Assembly: GCA_905612235.1 (NCBI GenBank)
Contig: CAJQRF010000011.1
Span: 1 to 40,834, forward strand
Direction of reading: 5' to 3'
Source: an uncultured Pelagibacteraceae bacterium
Lineage (GTDB): Bacteria > Pseudomonadota > Alphaproteobacteria > Pelagibacterales > Pelagibacteraceae
DNA: 40,834 bases
Numbering within the stretch: the stretch's first letter is position 1; every line of letters starts with the position of its first letter. The notes beneath the pieces are model-generated. The model worked only from the letters and a program-made list of their open reading frames with translations, did not search any database and was not told the origin of the DNA. A program made the translations under genes and the position numbers. This document shows, piece after piece, positions 25,080 through 33,112 of the stretch.

Positions 25080-25759
25080 AAAAAGAATTATTAAACGAAA
25101 TAATAAAAAAAAAAAAAAAAAAAATAGAATTTACTATTATTACAAATTTAGAAAACGGTGAGAGTTGTATTTACGAAAAAGATAAACCTATACATAAAAA
25201 CTTTAAAAAACACCAAGAGGATATAAATCTATGTTTCGATAAAAAGAAAAATGGTATTATAGATGGCACAAATATTTTTGTTGAAAATTACATTAAACCA
25301 ATAAAAGTTATTATTGTTGGTGCGGTTCATATTGCTCAATACTTAGTAAGCTTCGTTGCTAATTTAAACTTTGAAGTTTTTATAATTGATCCTAGAGGGT
25401 ATTTTGCTTCAAAAAAGAGATTTCCAAATATTAAGGTTATAAATAAATGGCCTAGGGAAGCTTTTTCTGAAATTCAAACTGATAAAAATACAGCATTGAT
25501 AGCATTAACTCATGATCCTAAAATTGATGATCCCGCACTCCAGTTTGCCATGAACAATAACTTTTTTTATATTGGGGCTTTAGGAAGCAAAAAAACTCAT
25601 ACCAATAGATGTCAAAGGCTAGTGGAAGCTAATTTTCCTAAAGAAAGTATTGATAAAATTTGTGGCCCAATCGGAATTAAGTTGGGCGGCAAATCTGCAC
25701 CAGAAATAGCTTTGTCAATTACGGCCCAATTAGTTTCAGAAGTTTATAAAAACAAATGA
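25076..25759 (+). CDS. XdhC family maturation factor, Rossmann domain
   Basis: A 227 aa protein. Its C-terminal 140 residues are the XdhC Rossmann domain: KVIIVGAVHIAQYLVSF, FIIDPRGYFASKKRFP, ALTHDPKIDDPALQFAM, FFYIGALGSKKTHTNRCQRL and GPIGIKLGGKSAPEIALSI. The N-terminal 70 residues are lysine-rich and include a run of six lysines encoded within an uninterrupted tract of 20 A (25105-25124). It overlaps both neighbours by ATGA, so translation is coupled through XdhC-N to MocA. The A tract makes this frame vulnerable to slippage, either biological or from sequencing. Confidence 0.92.
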   Translation: MKKELLNEIIKKKKKKIEFTIITNLENGESCIYEKDKPIHKNFKKHQEDINLCFDKKKNGIIDGTNIFVENYIKPIKVIIVGAVHIAQYLVSFVANLNFEVFIIDPRGYFASKKRFPNIKVINKWPREAFSEIQTDKNTALIALTHDPKIDDPALQFAMNNNFFYIGALGSKKTHTNRCQRLVEANFPKESIDKICGPIGIKLGGKSAPEIALSITAQLVSEVYKNK

Positions 25760-26358
25760 TTTCATCAATACTGTTAGCAGCTGGTCAATCCTTAAGGATG
25801 AAAGGTGGAAATAAACTTACTAAAGAAATTAATGGAATTCCTTTAATAAAATATGCTATAAAAAATATTCTCGGTAGCGCAGTAGATGAATTGGTAATTG
25901 TAGTTGGTCATGAAAAAGAAGTTATAGAAAAAATTATCGAAAAAAATAAAAAAATAAGATTTATCTATAATAGCAATTTTGCAGATGGAATTTCTTCTTC
26001 TATTAAAATTGGATTAGAAAATATATCAAAAAAAAGCGAAGCTTTTTTTATTTCTTTAGGAGATATGCCTGATGTTAATCAAAATATTTATAATAAGTTA
26101 ATTAAAACAAGATATAATTATAATAAAAAACTTAAAACTAATTTTAAAAAAGAAATTTTTATACCTACCTTCGAAAATGAAAAAGGAAATCCTATTTTAT
26201 TCTCTAAACATATGAGGGAAAAAATTATGCAAATTAAAGGTGATAATGGAGCTAAAGAATTAATAGAATTAAATAAAGATAAAACTTTAAACGTTCCTTT
26301 GAAAAGTAGAGGTGTAACTTTAGATTTTGATGAGCAGGAAGATTTTATTTCTTCATAA
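25756..26358 (+). CDS. mocA: Molybdenum cofactor cytidylyltransferase (MocA/MobA-like)
   Basis: A 200 aa nucleotidyltransferase: SILLAAGQSLRMKGGNKL is the NTP-binding signature, SLGDMPDVN the metal site, and GNPILFSKHMREKIMQIKGDNGAKELI the C-terminal family block. MocA-type enzymes attach CMP to molybdopterin, producing the MCD cofactor used by CoxL/XDH-like hydroxylases of bacteria. Its place at the end of the cox operon supports MCD rather than MGD synthesis. It overlaps the XdhC gene by 4 bp and the convergent dimethylglycine dehydrogenase gene by 14 bp. Confidence 0.9.
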   Translation: MISSILLAAGQSLRMKGGNKLTKEINGIPLIKYAIKNILGSAVDELVIVVGHEKEVIEKIIEKNKKIRFIYNSNFADGISSSIKIGLENISKKSEAFFISLGDMPDVNQNIYNKLIKTRYNYNKKLKTNFKKEIFIPTFENEKGNPILFSKHMREKIMQIKGDNGAKELIELNKDKTLNVPLKSRGVTLDFDEQEDFISS

Positions 26359-28783
26359 TTTTATTATCCGAGTCATGAAGTGGTTTAAGTTCTATTATTG
26401 CCTCATACTTTTTTTTCTCTACTTCTATCTCTATATTTTTTTTTTCTAAATTTTCTTCTGTTGTGACATACCCAAAAGCGAAATTCTTCTTATAAACAAA
26501 TGAATAATTTCCAGAAGTTGTTCTTCCTATTATTTTACCATCTAAGTAAATAGGTTCATCATGAAGCAATAATGGAAAGCCAGGTTTACTATTTTTTAAG
26601 CTTAGAGTAATAAGTTTTTTTTTTACTTTTTCTTTTTTTTTCTTAATTAAAGCATCCATTCCGATAAAATTGATGCCTTTTTTAAAACTTACTGCAAAAT
26701 TTAAATTAGCTTCATATTGGTTTTCTTCTGGAGATATATCGTGTCCCCAATGCAAATAACCTTTTTCCATTCTGAGTATATCCATGGCATGAACTCCCGC
26801 GTTACAAAGGTTATATTTTTTTCCATTACTAACTATTTTTTTATATATTTTTTTTGCTTTATCTGTTGGTATATATAACTCCCACCCTAACTCACCTACA
26901 TAAGATAGTCTTTGTGACCAAACTTTAATATTATCAATAGTAATCTCTTTACCGGTTGCGAATGGAAAATCACTTGTTTTAAAAAAATCTCCTGCAATTG
27001 CGGTCATTAAACTTCTGCTTTTAGGACCAAATAGACCTAGACAAGCATAATCTTCTGTAGCATCTTTAAATTCTACTTTGGTATCCAGATTTTTTAATAT
27101 GTGATGTTTGTCACGAACTCGTACTGCTGCCGAACTAACAATTCTAAAATAATCTTTATCTAAACAAACAACAGTCAAGTCAGCTTCAATTCCACCATCA
27201 TTATTTAGCATTTGTGTATAGGTGGTTTTACCTTTTTCATTTTTTATATTTGCTGTGCATAAACGTTGTAATTCACTGAATGCCAGAGATCCTTTTAAAT
27301 CAAATTTAGAAAATGGAGTTAAATCAAATAAACCAACATTTTCTCGCGTATTTATGGTTTCGTACTGTGCTGAAGGATACCAGTTTTGATAATTGTAACT
27401 ATATTCATAATTAGGTTTGATTCCATTTTTAGCAAACCACATAGGTCTTTCATAGCCTGCTACAGCTCCAAAGCAAGCTCCCTCTTTTTTTAATTCTTCA
27501 TGATAAGGAAGTAATTTTTGATTCCTTGAAGTTTTGTGTTGTTTATAAGGCCAATGCATCCCATATAAATCACCAAGAGTTTCGGTTACTCTTTCTTTAA
27601 TAAAATTTGTTTTTGAATGAAAATTTTCAAATCTCTTTATGTCATAGATGAATAAATCCTCATTCGTATGACCATTCATCATCCATTCTGCTGTAACTTT
27701 TCCAACCCCTCCTCCACTTCCAATTCCAATACTATTTAAACCACAGCACGCGAACAAGTTTTTTACCTCTGGTACTTCGCCTAAAAGTGTATTTGTATCA
27801 GGTGTAAAAGATTCTGGGCCTACAAAAAATTTCCTTATCCCTGCTTTTTCTAGAATTGGCACTCTTTTTAAGGACGCATTTAGATATGGTTCAAAATGTT
27901 CAAAGTTTTCAGAAAATTCACCAAATGAAAAATCTTCTGGAACCCTGTTGGTCTTGTCAAAAGCTGGAATTGATTTACCTTCAAAAATTCCAATTAACAT
28001 TTTTCCTGCATCTTCTTTTAAATATAAACTGTCGTCAAAATCTCTAAGTACTGGAATATTTTTCGGGAGATCTTTTAGTGGTTCTGTAATCACATAAAAG
28101 TGTTCCGCAGGATACAGTGGAATACTTATGCCCATATCCTCACCTATTTGCCTTGACCACATTCCTGTTGCAAGAACTACATACTCACATTCAATTGTAT
28201 GATTCTTTAATTTGACACCATGGACCCTTCCATTTTTTGTAAGTATTTTTTGAACCGGTGAATTTTGAAATACTTGAACACCTTCATTTCTCGCAGCTTT
28301 TGCTAATAAATTTGTAACACCTACTGGATCTGCTTGACCATCGCCTGGCATAAAAATTCCACCCAAAATATCCTTATCATTAATTATTGGGTATATTTTT
28401 TTAATTTGATCAATATTTAAAACTTCAACATTTACATTAAATAATTGTGCTGTTGTAGCTTGTCTCATGAGTTCTTGCCAACGACCTTTGGTTGTTGCAA
28501 TAGAAAGCGCTCCATTTAATTTTAATCCACTAGAAAAATCTATTTCTTTTTCTAATTTTTTGTATAGCTCTAAACTATATTTTCTTATTTTAGTTATTGC
28601 AGCAGAGGGCCCAAGTTGGCTAACTAAACCTGCGGCATGCCAAGTAGTTCCTGATGTTAACTGATCTCTTTCAAGTAAAATTGTATCTTTCCAACCAAAT
28701 TTTGCTAGATGATAAGCTACAGAGCAGCCCACTACTCCTCCACCAATAACAACAGCTTTTGAACTTGATGGCAACTCTTTCAT
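26345..28783 (-). CDS. Dimethylglycine/sarcosine dehydrogenase-type flavoprotein with GcvT domain
   Basis: An 812 aa two-domain enzyme. Residues 1-400 are a DAO-type FAD oxidoreductase: VVIGGGVVGCSVAYHLAKFG (10-30) and SGTTWHAAGL, in which His49 is expected to carry covalent FAD as in DMGDH and SARDH. Residues about 420-800 are an aminomethyltransferase (GcvT) domain with YERPMWFA, NVGLFDLTPFSKF, GELGWELYIP, GMDALIKKK and GNYSFVYKKNFAFGYV. It oxidatively demethylates dimethylglycine or sarcosine and passes the one-carbon unit to tetrahydrofolate. In SAR11-like bacteria this forms part of glycine betaine breakdown. It is last in a minus-strand operon, directly after the SET-domain gene. Confidence 0.93.
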   Translation of the reverse strand: MKELPSSSKAVVIGGGVVGCSVAYHLAKFGWKDTILLERDQLTSGTTWHAAGLVSQLGPSAAITKIRKYSLELYKKLEKEIDFSSGLKLNGALSIATTKGRWQELMRQATTAQLFNVNVEVLNIDQIKKIYPIINDKDILGGIFMPGDGQADPVGVTNLLAKAARNEGVQVFQNSPVQKILTKNGRVHGVKLKNHTIECEYVVLATGMWSRQIGEDMGISIPLYPAEHFYVITEPLKDLPKNIPVLRDFDDSLYLKEDAGKMLIGIFEGKSIPAFDKTNRVPEDFSFGEFSENFEHFEPYLNASLKRVPILEKAGIRKFFVGPESFTPDTNTLLGEVPEVKNLFACCGLNSIGIGSGGGVGKVTAEWMMNGHTNEDLFIYDIKRFENFHSKTNFIKERVTETLGDLYGMHWPYKQHKTSRNQKLLPYHEELKKEGACFGAVAGYERPMWFAKNGIKPNYEYSYNYQNWYPSAQYETINTRENVGLFDLTPFSKFDLKGSLAFSELQRLCTANIKNEKGKTTYTQMLNNDGGIEADLTVVCLDKDYFRIVSSAAVRVRDKHHILKNLDTKVEFKDATEDYACLGLFGPKSRSLMTAIAGDFFKTSDFPFATGKEITIDNIKVWSQRLSYVGELGWELYIPTDKAKKIYKKIVSNGKKYNLCNAGVHAMDILRMEKGYLHWGHDISPEENQYEANLNFAVSFKKGINFIGMDALIKKKKEKVKKKLITLSLKNSKPGFPLLLHDEPIYLDGKIIGRTTSGNYSFVYKKNFAFGYVTTEENLEKKNIEIEVEKKKYEAIIELKPLHDSDNKIMKK

Positions 28784-29212
28784 TTAAAACGATTGGAAAC
28801 CAACTCCAGTTTTAGGATACGTATACAAATTATAATTTGCTGCTAATTCTTCGCCTGCTTTAATATCTTTAATTGTCACTAGATACATAAATCTTGCGTA
28901 GACGTTTGGATATAAATGTTCTCTAGATCCTTCTATATTTTTTACTTCACTTTGTTCATCGGGGTTTGGTGCTGGATCACCAAATTTCAATTTAGGCAAA
29001 ACATTGGTTACCATTCTTTGTATGTTAGGTTTATCAGAGTGATTATAAAAACCACCTAAAGGTGTTCTTAGATAATTATTTTCAAATCTTTCATCTAAAA
29101 TATGAGTTAATCCAATATATGTATTAGCTTTAATATCTTTTATTGCATAAAGCCCTAGACCTTCAATAGGTGATTTTTTAATTGTTAAACTTTCTGGTAA
29201 TGGTCTGTACAT
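28784..29212 (-). CDS. SET-domain protein (lysine methyltransferase-like)
   Basis: A 142 aa protein consisting almost entirely of a SET domain: IEGLGLYAIKDIKANTYIG (SAM-binding N-terminal motif), GGFYNHSDKPN (the pseudoknot NHS), and IKAGEELAANYNLYTY with the terminal tyrosine region. These are the essential SAM-binding elements, so activity is plausible; substrate is unknown. GGAGG lies about 8 bases upstream of the ATG, one of the best Shine-Dalgarno sequences in the window. It sits between alanine dehydrogenase and dimethylglycine dehydrogenase genes with no spacer to the latter, which suggests a link to that operon's enzymes. Confidence 0.88.
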   Translation of the reverse strand: MYRPLPESLTIKKSPIEGLGLYAIKDIKANTYIGLTHILDERFENNYLRTPLGGFYNHSDKPNIQRMVTNVLPKLKFGDPAPNPDEQSEVKNIEGSREHLYPNVYARFMYLVTIKDIKAGEELAANYNLYTYPKTGVGFQSF

Positions 29213-29241
29213 TTTCTTTCTCCTCCAAGAAAGAAGCTATG

Positions 29242-30360
29242 CTAAGCTCCCATAACATCAGCCGGTGAAATATAATTATGCCCAAATACATCAGCTACAG
29301 CTTTGTAAGTAACTTGTCCTTTAAAAACGTTTAAGCCTGCAAGAAAATTTTTATCTTCTTTAAGTGCTTTTTCATAACCTTTGTCAGCTAATTTTGATAA
29401 AAAAGGAATAGTGGCCTTATTTAATGCAAGTGTTGAGGTTCTTGGAACTCCTCCAGGCATGTTAGCTACACAATAATGAACTACATCATCAACAATATAT
29501 GTTGGGTTTGCGTGAGTTGTTGGTTTGCTGGTTTCTACGCATCCGCCTTGATCTATAGCTACATCAACAATTACTGATCCTCTTTTCATTAATTTTAACA
29601 TATTTTTAGTAACTAATTTTGGCGCTTCTGCACCAGGAATTAAAACTCCACCAATCAATAGATCGCAATCTGAAATTAATTTTTTTAAGTCAGTTTTGTC
29701 ACTTAACTCAGGAATAATTGTATCACCAAATATTTTTTTTAATTGATCTAAACGTTCCTGTGATTTGTCTACAATGTGTACTTTGGATCTCATTCCAGTT
29801 GCTATTAAGGCAGCATTTTCACCAACTACTCCACCACCAAGAATAACCACAGTTGCTGGATCAATGCCTGGAGCTCCACCTAATAATAAACCTCTTCCTT
29901 TTTGGTGTTTTTCTAATGAGTGGGCGCCAGCTTGAATGGACATACGCCCTGCTACTGCACTCATGGGCGCTAATAAAGGTAAACGACCATTATTATCTGT
30001 AACTGTTTCATATGCTATACACACAGATTTTGATTTAACTAAGCCTTCTGTTAGTTCTTTTGCTGCAGCTAAATGTAAATAAGTAAAAACAATCTGATTT
30101 TCTTTAATCATTTTTATTTCTTCGCTTAAAGGTTCTTTAACTTTAACAATTATTTCTGAATCATTAAATATATCTTCAGCTTTTTCTACTATTTGAGCTC
30201 CGGCTTTTACATATTGATCATTTTCAAATCCAGCTTCAAAACCACCATTACTTTCAATTAAAACTTTATGGCCATTTGCTGTTAGAATTTTTACACTATC
30301 TGGAGTTAAGCCTATTCTATTCTCTTGAGGTTTAATTTCTTTAGGAACGCCTATTTTCAT
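29242..30360 (-). CDS. ald: Alanine dehydrogenase
   Basis: A 372 aa NAD-dependent enzyme interconverting L-alanine with pyruvate and ammonia. MKIGVPKEIKPQENRIGLTP is the family N-terminus. LHLAAAKELTEGLVKS, VILGGGVVGENAALIATGMRSKVHIVD (NAD-binding) and the NMPGGVPRTSTLALN block complete the signature. It follows an omega-amino-acid:pyruvate aminotransferase gene by 5 bp. The pair can strip amino groups onto pyruvate, release ammonia and regenerate pyruvate, the classic arrangement of taurine and beta-alanine catabolism. Confidence 0.97.
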   Translation of the reverse strand: MKIGVPKEIKPQENRIGLTPDSVKILTANGHKVLIESNGGFEAGFENDQYVKAGAQIVEKAEDIFNDSEIIVKVKEPLSEEIKMIKENQIVFTYLHLAAAKELTEGLVKSKSVCIAYETVTDNNGRLPLLAPMSAVAGRMSIQAGAHSLEKHQKGRGLLLGGAPGIDPATVVILGGGVVGENAALIATGMRSKVHIVDKSQERLDQLKKIFGDTIIPELSDKTDLKKLISDCDLLIGGVLIPGAEAPKLVTKNMLKLMKRGSVIVDVAIDQGGCVETSKPTTHANPTYIVDDVVHYCVANMPGGVPRTSTLALNKATIPFLSKLADKGYEKALKEDKNFLAGLNVFKGQVTYKAVADVFGHNYISPADVMGA

Positions 30361-30365
30361 GTAAA

Positions 30366-31712
30366 TCAGTTCTTAAGGTTTTTAGAATAAGTTAATATTC
30401 CTGTTCTTAATTTATCAATAATTTCATCAATATGTTTTTTTTCACAAATAAATTGTGGGGCTATAATTAAACAATCTCCCGTAGCTTTAAAATTAACACC
30501 AGCTTCATAACAAGCTTTAAAACATTCAAAACCAGCTTTACCTGGTTTAACATTCATTTTAATATCAATGCCACCCATCATTCCATAACCTCTAATATTT
30601 TCTACTACATCTATATCTTTAAGTGTAAATAATCCTTTTTGAAAATATGGAGCCATCTCTTTTGCTCTGGTAAATATATCTTCTTTCTCAATAATATCTT
30701 GAACAGCTAATGCTGCTGCTACCGCAACAGGAATTCCTGAATATGTATATCCATGAAAAAGCTCAACTGCACCTTTTGGTGAAGCATCCATAACTGCATC
30801 GTAAATTTCTTCTTTGCAAGCAACCACACCCATTGGCACAACACCATTGGTTGTTGCTTTAGCCATCGTTATTATATCTGGTGTAACGCCAAATTCTTGT
30901 GAAGCAAAAGCCGAGCCAGTTCTTCCCCAACCAGTAATTACTTCATCAAAAATTAAAAGTATTCCATGTTTGTCACAAATTTCTCTTAATCTTTTTAAAT
31001 ATCCTTTAGGTGGAACTAATGTTCCTGTGGATCCTGCAATTGGCTCAACTATACATGCTGCAATGTTTTCGCCACCAAAATTAGCTGCTATTCTTTCTAA
31101 ATCATCCGCTAACTCAACTCCAGTAGCAGGCTGACCACTTATAAATTTATGTTCAGGTAAGTGAGTATGTCTCATATGAGCTACACCTGGCATTAGTATA
31201 CTTGCAAATGTTTTTATATTATTAACCATTCCTCCAACTGAAATTGCTCCTATATTCATTCCGTGATATCCTCTTTCTCTTCCAATAAAACGAAACCTTT
31301 GGCTGTCACCTTTTGCTCTATGATAAGCAACTGAAATTTTAATTGCAGTTTCTACTGCCGTGGATCCACAAATTGTATAAAAAATTCTGTTTAAATTTCC
31401 CGGGGTATGTCTTGAAATTCTTGTTGCAAGTTCAAATGATCCACCAAATCCTTGTTGGAAAGGCTGGCAATAATCAAGTTGTTCTAATTGCTTTGCTACC
31501 GCTTCTGTAATTTCTTTTCTACCATGACCAAATGGATTGCAAAAAAGTCCTGAGCTTGCATCAATCATTCTTTTACCTTTATGATTGGTTAGGTAAACAC
31601 CTTTAGCTGCAGTTATTAATCTCGGGTTTTCCTTAAAATCTTTATTAGACGTAAACGGCATCCAATGTTCTTGAAGAGAATTTGGTATTTTTGATGTAAC
31701 GCCTGAACTCAT
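30366..31712 (-). CDS. Class III omega-amino acid:pyruvate aminotransferase
   Basis: A 448 aa PLP enzyme. The N-terminal EHWMPFTSNKDFKENPRLI and GHGRKEITEAVAKQLEQLDYCQPFQ are very close to beta-alanine:pyruvate transaminase. GSTAVETAIKIS binds the cofactor phosphate, LIFDEVITGWGRTG contains the PLP-contacting Asp, and ITMAKATTNGVVPMG has the Schiff-base lysine. Likely donors are beta-alanine, taurine, GABA or a related omega-amine, with pyruvate as acceptor; sequence alone does not decide. It is first in the operon, preceded by AGAGGG upstream of the ATG, and followed by ald, SET and DMGDH-type genes. Confidence 0.92.
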   Translation of the reverse strand: MSSGVTSKIPNSLQEHWMPFTSNKDFKENPRLITAAKGVYLTNHKGKRMIDASSGLFCNPFGHGRKEITEAVAKQLEQLDYCQPFQQGFGGSFELATRISRHTPGNLNRIFYTICGSTAVETAIKISVAYHRAKGDSQRFRFIGRERGYHGMNIGAISVGGMVNNIKTFASILMPGVAHMRHTHLPEHKFISGQPATGVELADDLERIAANFGGENIAACIVEPIAGSTGTLVPPKGYLKRLREICDKHGILLIFDEVITGWGRTGSAFASQEFGVTPDIITMAKATTNGVVPMGVVACKEEIYDAVMDASPKGAVELFHGYTYSGIPVAVAAALAVQDIIEKEDIFTRAKEMAPYFQKGLFTLKDIDVVENIRGYGMMGGIDIKMNVKPGKAGFECFKACYEAGVNFKATGDCLIIAPQFICEKKHIDEIIDKLRTGILTYSKNLKN

Positions 31713-31842
31713 TTTTGTCCCTCTATAAATTATTTGTAGACTATCATTTTTACTAAAACTACCAATAAAAAATATTAGGATACAACTTTAAGTAGAAATT
31801 TCGTTTTTTTTATTATTTTTAATGTATATATAAGGAGATTAA

Positions 31843-32385
31843 ATGAAAATAACATCCACAAAATTTTCAGGCCTTAAAATCATACAATCAAAAATCCATA
31901 CTGACAAAAGAGGATATTTTAAAGAAGACTTTAAAAAGAAATGTTTTAATAAAATAAATTTTGTCTTTTGTTGCACCTCTAAATCAAAGAAAAATGTTAT
32001 TCGTGGACTTCATCTACAAACAAAATTTTCACAAGGTAAATATGTATCAATTTTAAAAGGCTCAGTTTTTGACGTTGCTGTTGACTTAAGAAAAAATTCT
32101 AAAACTTTTGGTAAACATTTTAAAATTATACTATCTGATAAAAATGCAAAATCTCTTTTTATACCAGCAGGCTTTGCTCATGGTTTTTTGGGGTTAGAAA
32201 ATGAGAATATAATCTATTATCATTGTACCAATTACAGATCTAAAACACATGAAGTTGGTTTAAAATGGAATGACAAAGATTTAAAAATACAATGGCCTAG
32301 TAAAAGTTCTCAAATTTCTAAACAAGATAAAAATAATTTAACGTTTAATCAATTTAAAAAAATATATATTAAAAAAAAATACTAA
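31843..32385 (+). CDS. rfbC: dTDP-4-dehydrorhamnose 3,5-epimerase
   Basis: A 180 aa cupin-fold epimerase, third enzyme of dTDP-rhamnose synthesis. Seen: DKRGYFKEDF, NVIRGLHLQTKFSQGKYVSILKGSVFDVAVDLRKNSKTFG with the catalytic histidine in RGLH, and IPAGFAHGFLGLEN, then YYHCTNYRSKTHEVGLKWND. A strong AAGGAG lies 6 bp before the ATG. It begins a three-gene plus-strand block (rfbC, RmlD-like, GT17-like) physically separated from rfbBA at 7377-9280 by about 22.6 kb. Confidence 0.95.
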   Translation: MKITSTKFSGLKIIQSKIHTDKRGYFKEDFKKKCFNKINFVFCCTSKSKKNVIRGLHLQTKFSQGKYVSILKGSVFDVAVDLRKNSKTFGKHFKIILSDKNAKSLFIPAGFAHGFLGLENENIIYYHCTNYRSKTHEVGLKWNDKDLKIQWPSKSSQISKQDKNNLTFNQFKKIYIKKKY

Positions 32386-32392
32386 AAATATA

Positions 32393-33112
32393 ATGCGTCT
32401 TGATAAAAAAAGAATTGTTGTTACAGGAGGAACAGGTAGATTTGCTATTGAACTTAAAAAAATTAAAAATAAATATGATTTAATTTTACCTTCAAAAAAG
32501 GAGCTAAATATATTAAAAATTAATTCAATATATAATTTCATAAAATTAAAAAAACCTAAATACTTACTTCATCTTGCTGGCTTATCTAGACCTATGGAAA
32601 TCCATAAAAAAAATATTAACAAAAGCATTGATTTAAATATCATCGGAACCTCAAATATTACGAAAGTTTGTGCAGATCTAGGCGTAAAATTAATTTACTT
32701 TTCTACAAGCTATGTTTATCCAGGAACAAAAGGGAATTACAAAGAGACTGATCCTGTGCTCCCATGGAATAATTATTCCTGGTCAAAATTAGGTGGCGAG
32801 TGTGCGGTTCATATGTACAATAATTCTTTAATTTTAAGAATGTCTATGACAGAAGAGCCGTTTGTTCACAACAAAGCATTTGTGGACTTCACTACAAATT
32901 TTATTTTTTATAAAGATGTTATAAAATTTTTATTTAAATTAATTGATAAAAAAGGAATAATTAATGTAGGGGGAAAAACTCAAAGCGTTTATTCCTTTAT
33001 TAAAAAATATAACCCTAAAATTAAGAAAAATTACGCAAGACAATTACTTAGAAAAAATCACCCTCTCAACCCATCTATAAATATAAATAAATTAATAAAA
33101 ATTTTAAAATGA
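32393..33112 (+). CDS. RmlD-like sugar-nucleotide reductase
   Basis: A 239 aa short RmlD-type SDR. IVVTGGTGRFAIELKK is the nucleotide-binding loop. LHLAGLSRPMEIHKKN and FSTSYVYPGTKGNYKETDPVLPWNNYSWSK give the catalytic Ser/Thr and Tyr-x3-Lys. It is about 50 residues shorter than typical dTDP-4-dehydrorhamnose reductase, with compaction in the substrate-binding C-terminal half. Its place 7 bp after rfbC makes dTDP-L-rhamnose formation the most likely role. Another 4-keto sugar reductase is possible. It overlaps the GT17-like gene by ATGA. Confidence 0.82.
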   Translation: MRLDKKRIVVTGGTGRFAIELKKIKNKYDLILPSKKELNILKINSIYNFIKLKKPKYLLHLAGLSRPMEIHKKNINKSIDLNIIGTSNITKVCADLGVKLIYFSTSYVYPGTKGNYKETDPVLPWNNYSWSKLGGECAVHMYNNSLILRMSMTEEPFVHNKAFVDFTTNFIFYKDVIKFLFKLIDKKGIINVGGKTQSVYSFIKKYNPKIKKNYARQLLRKNHPLNPSININKLIKILK

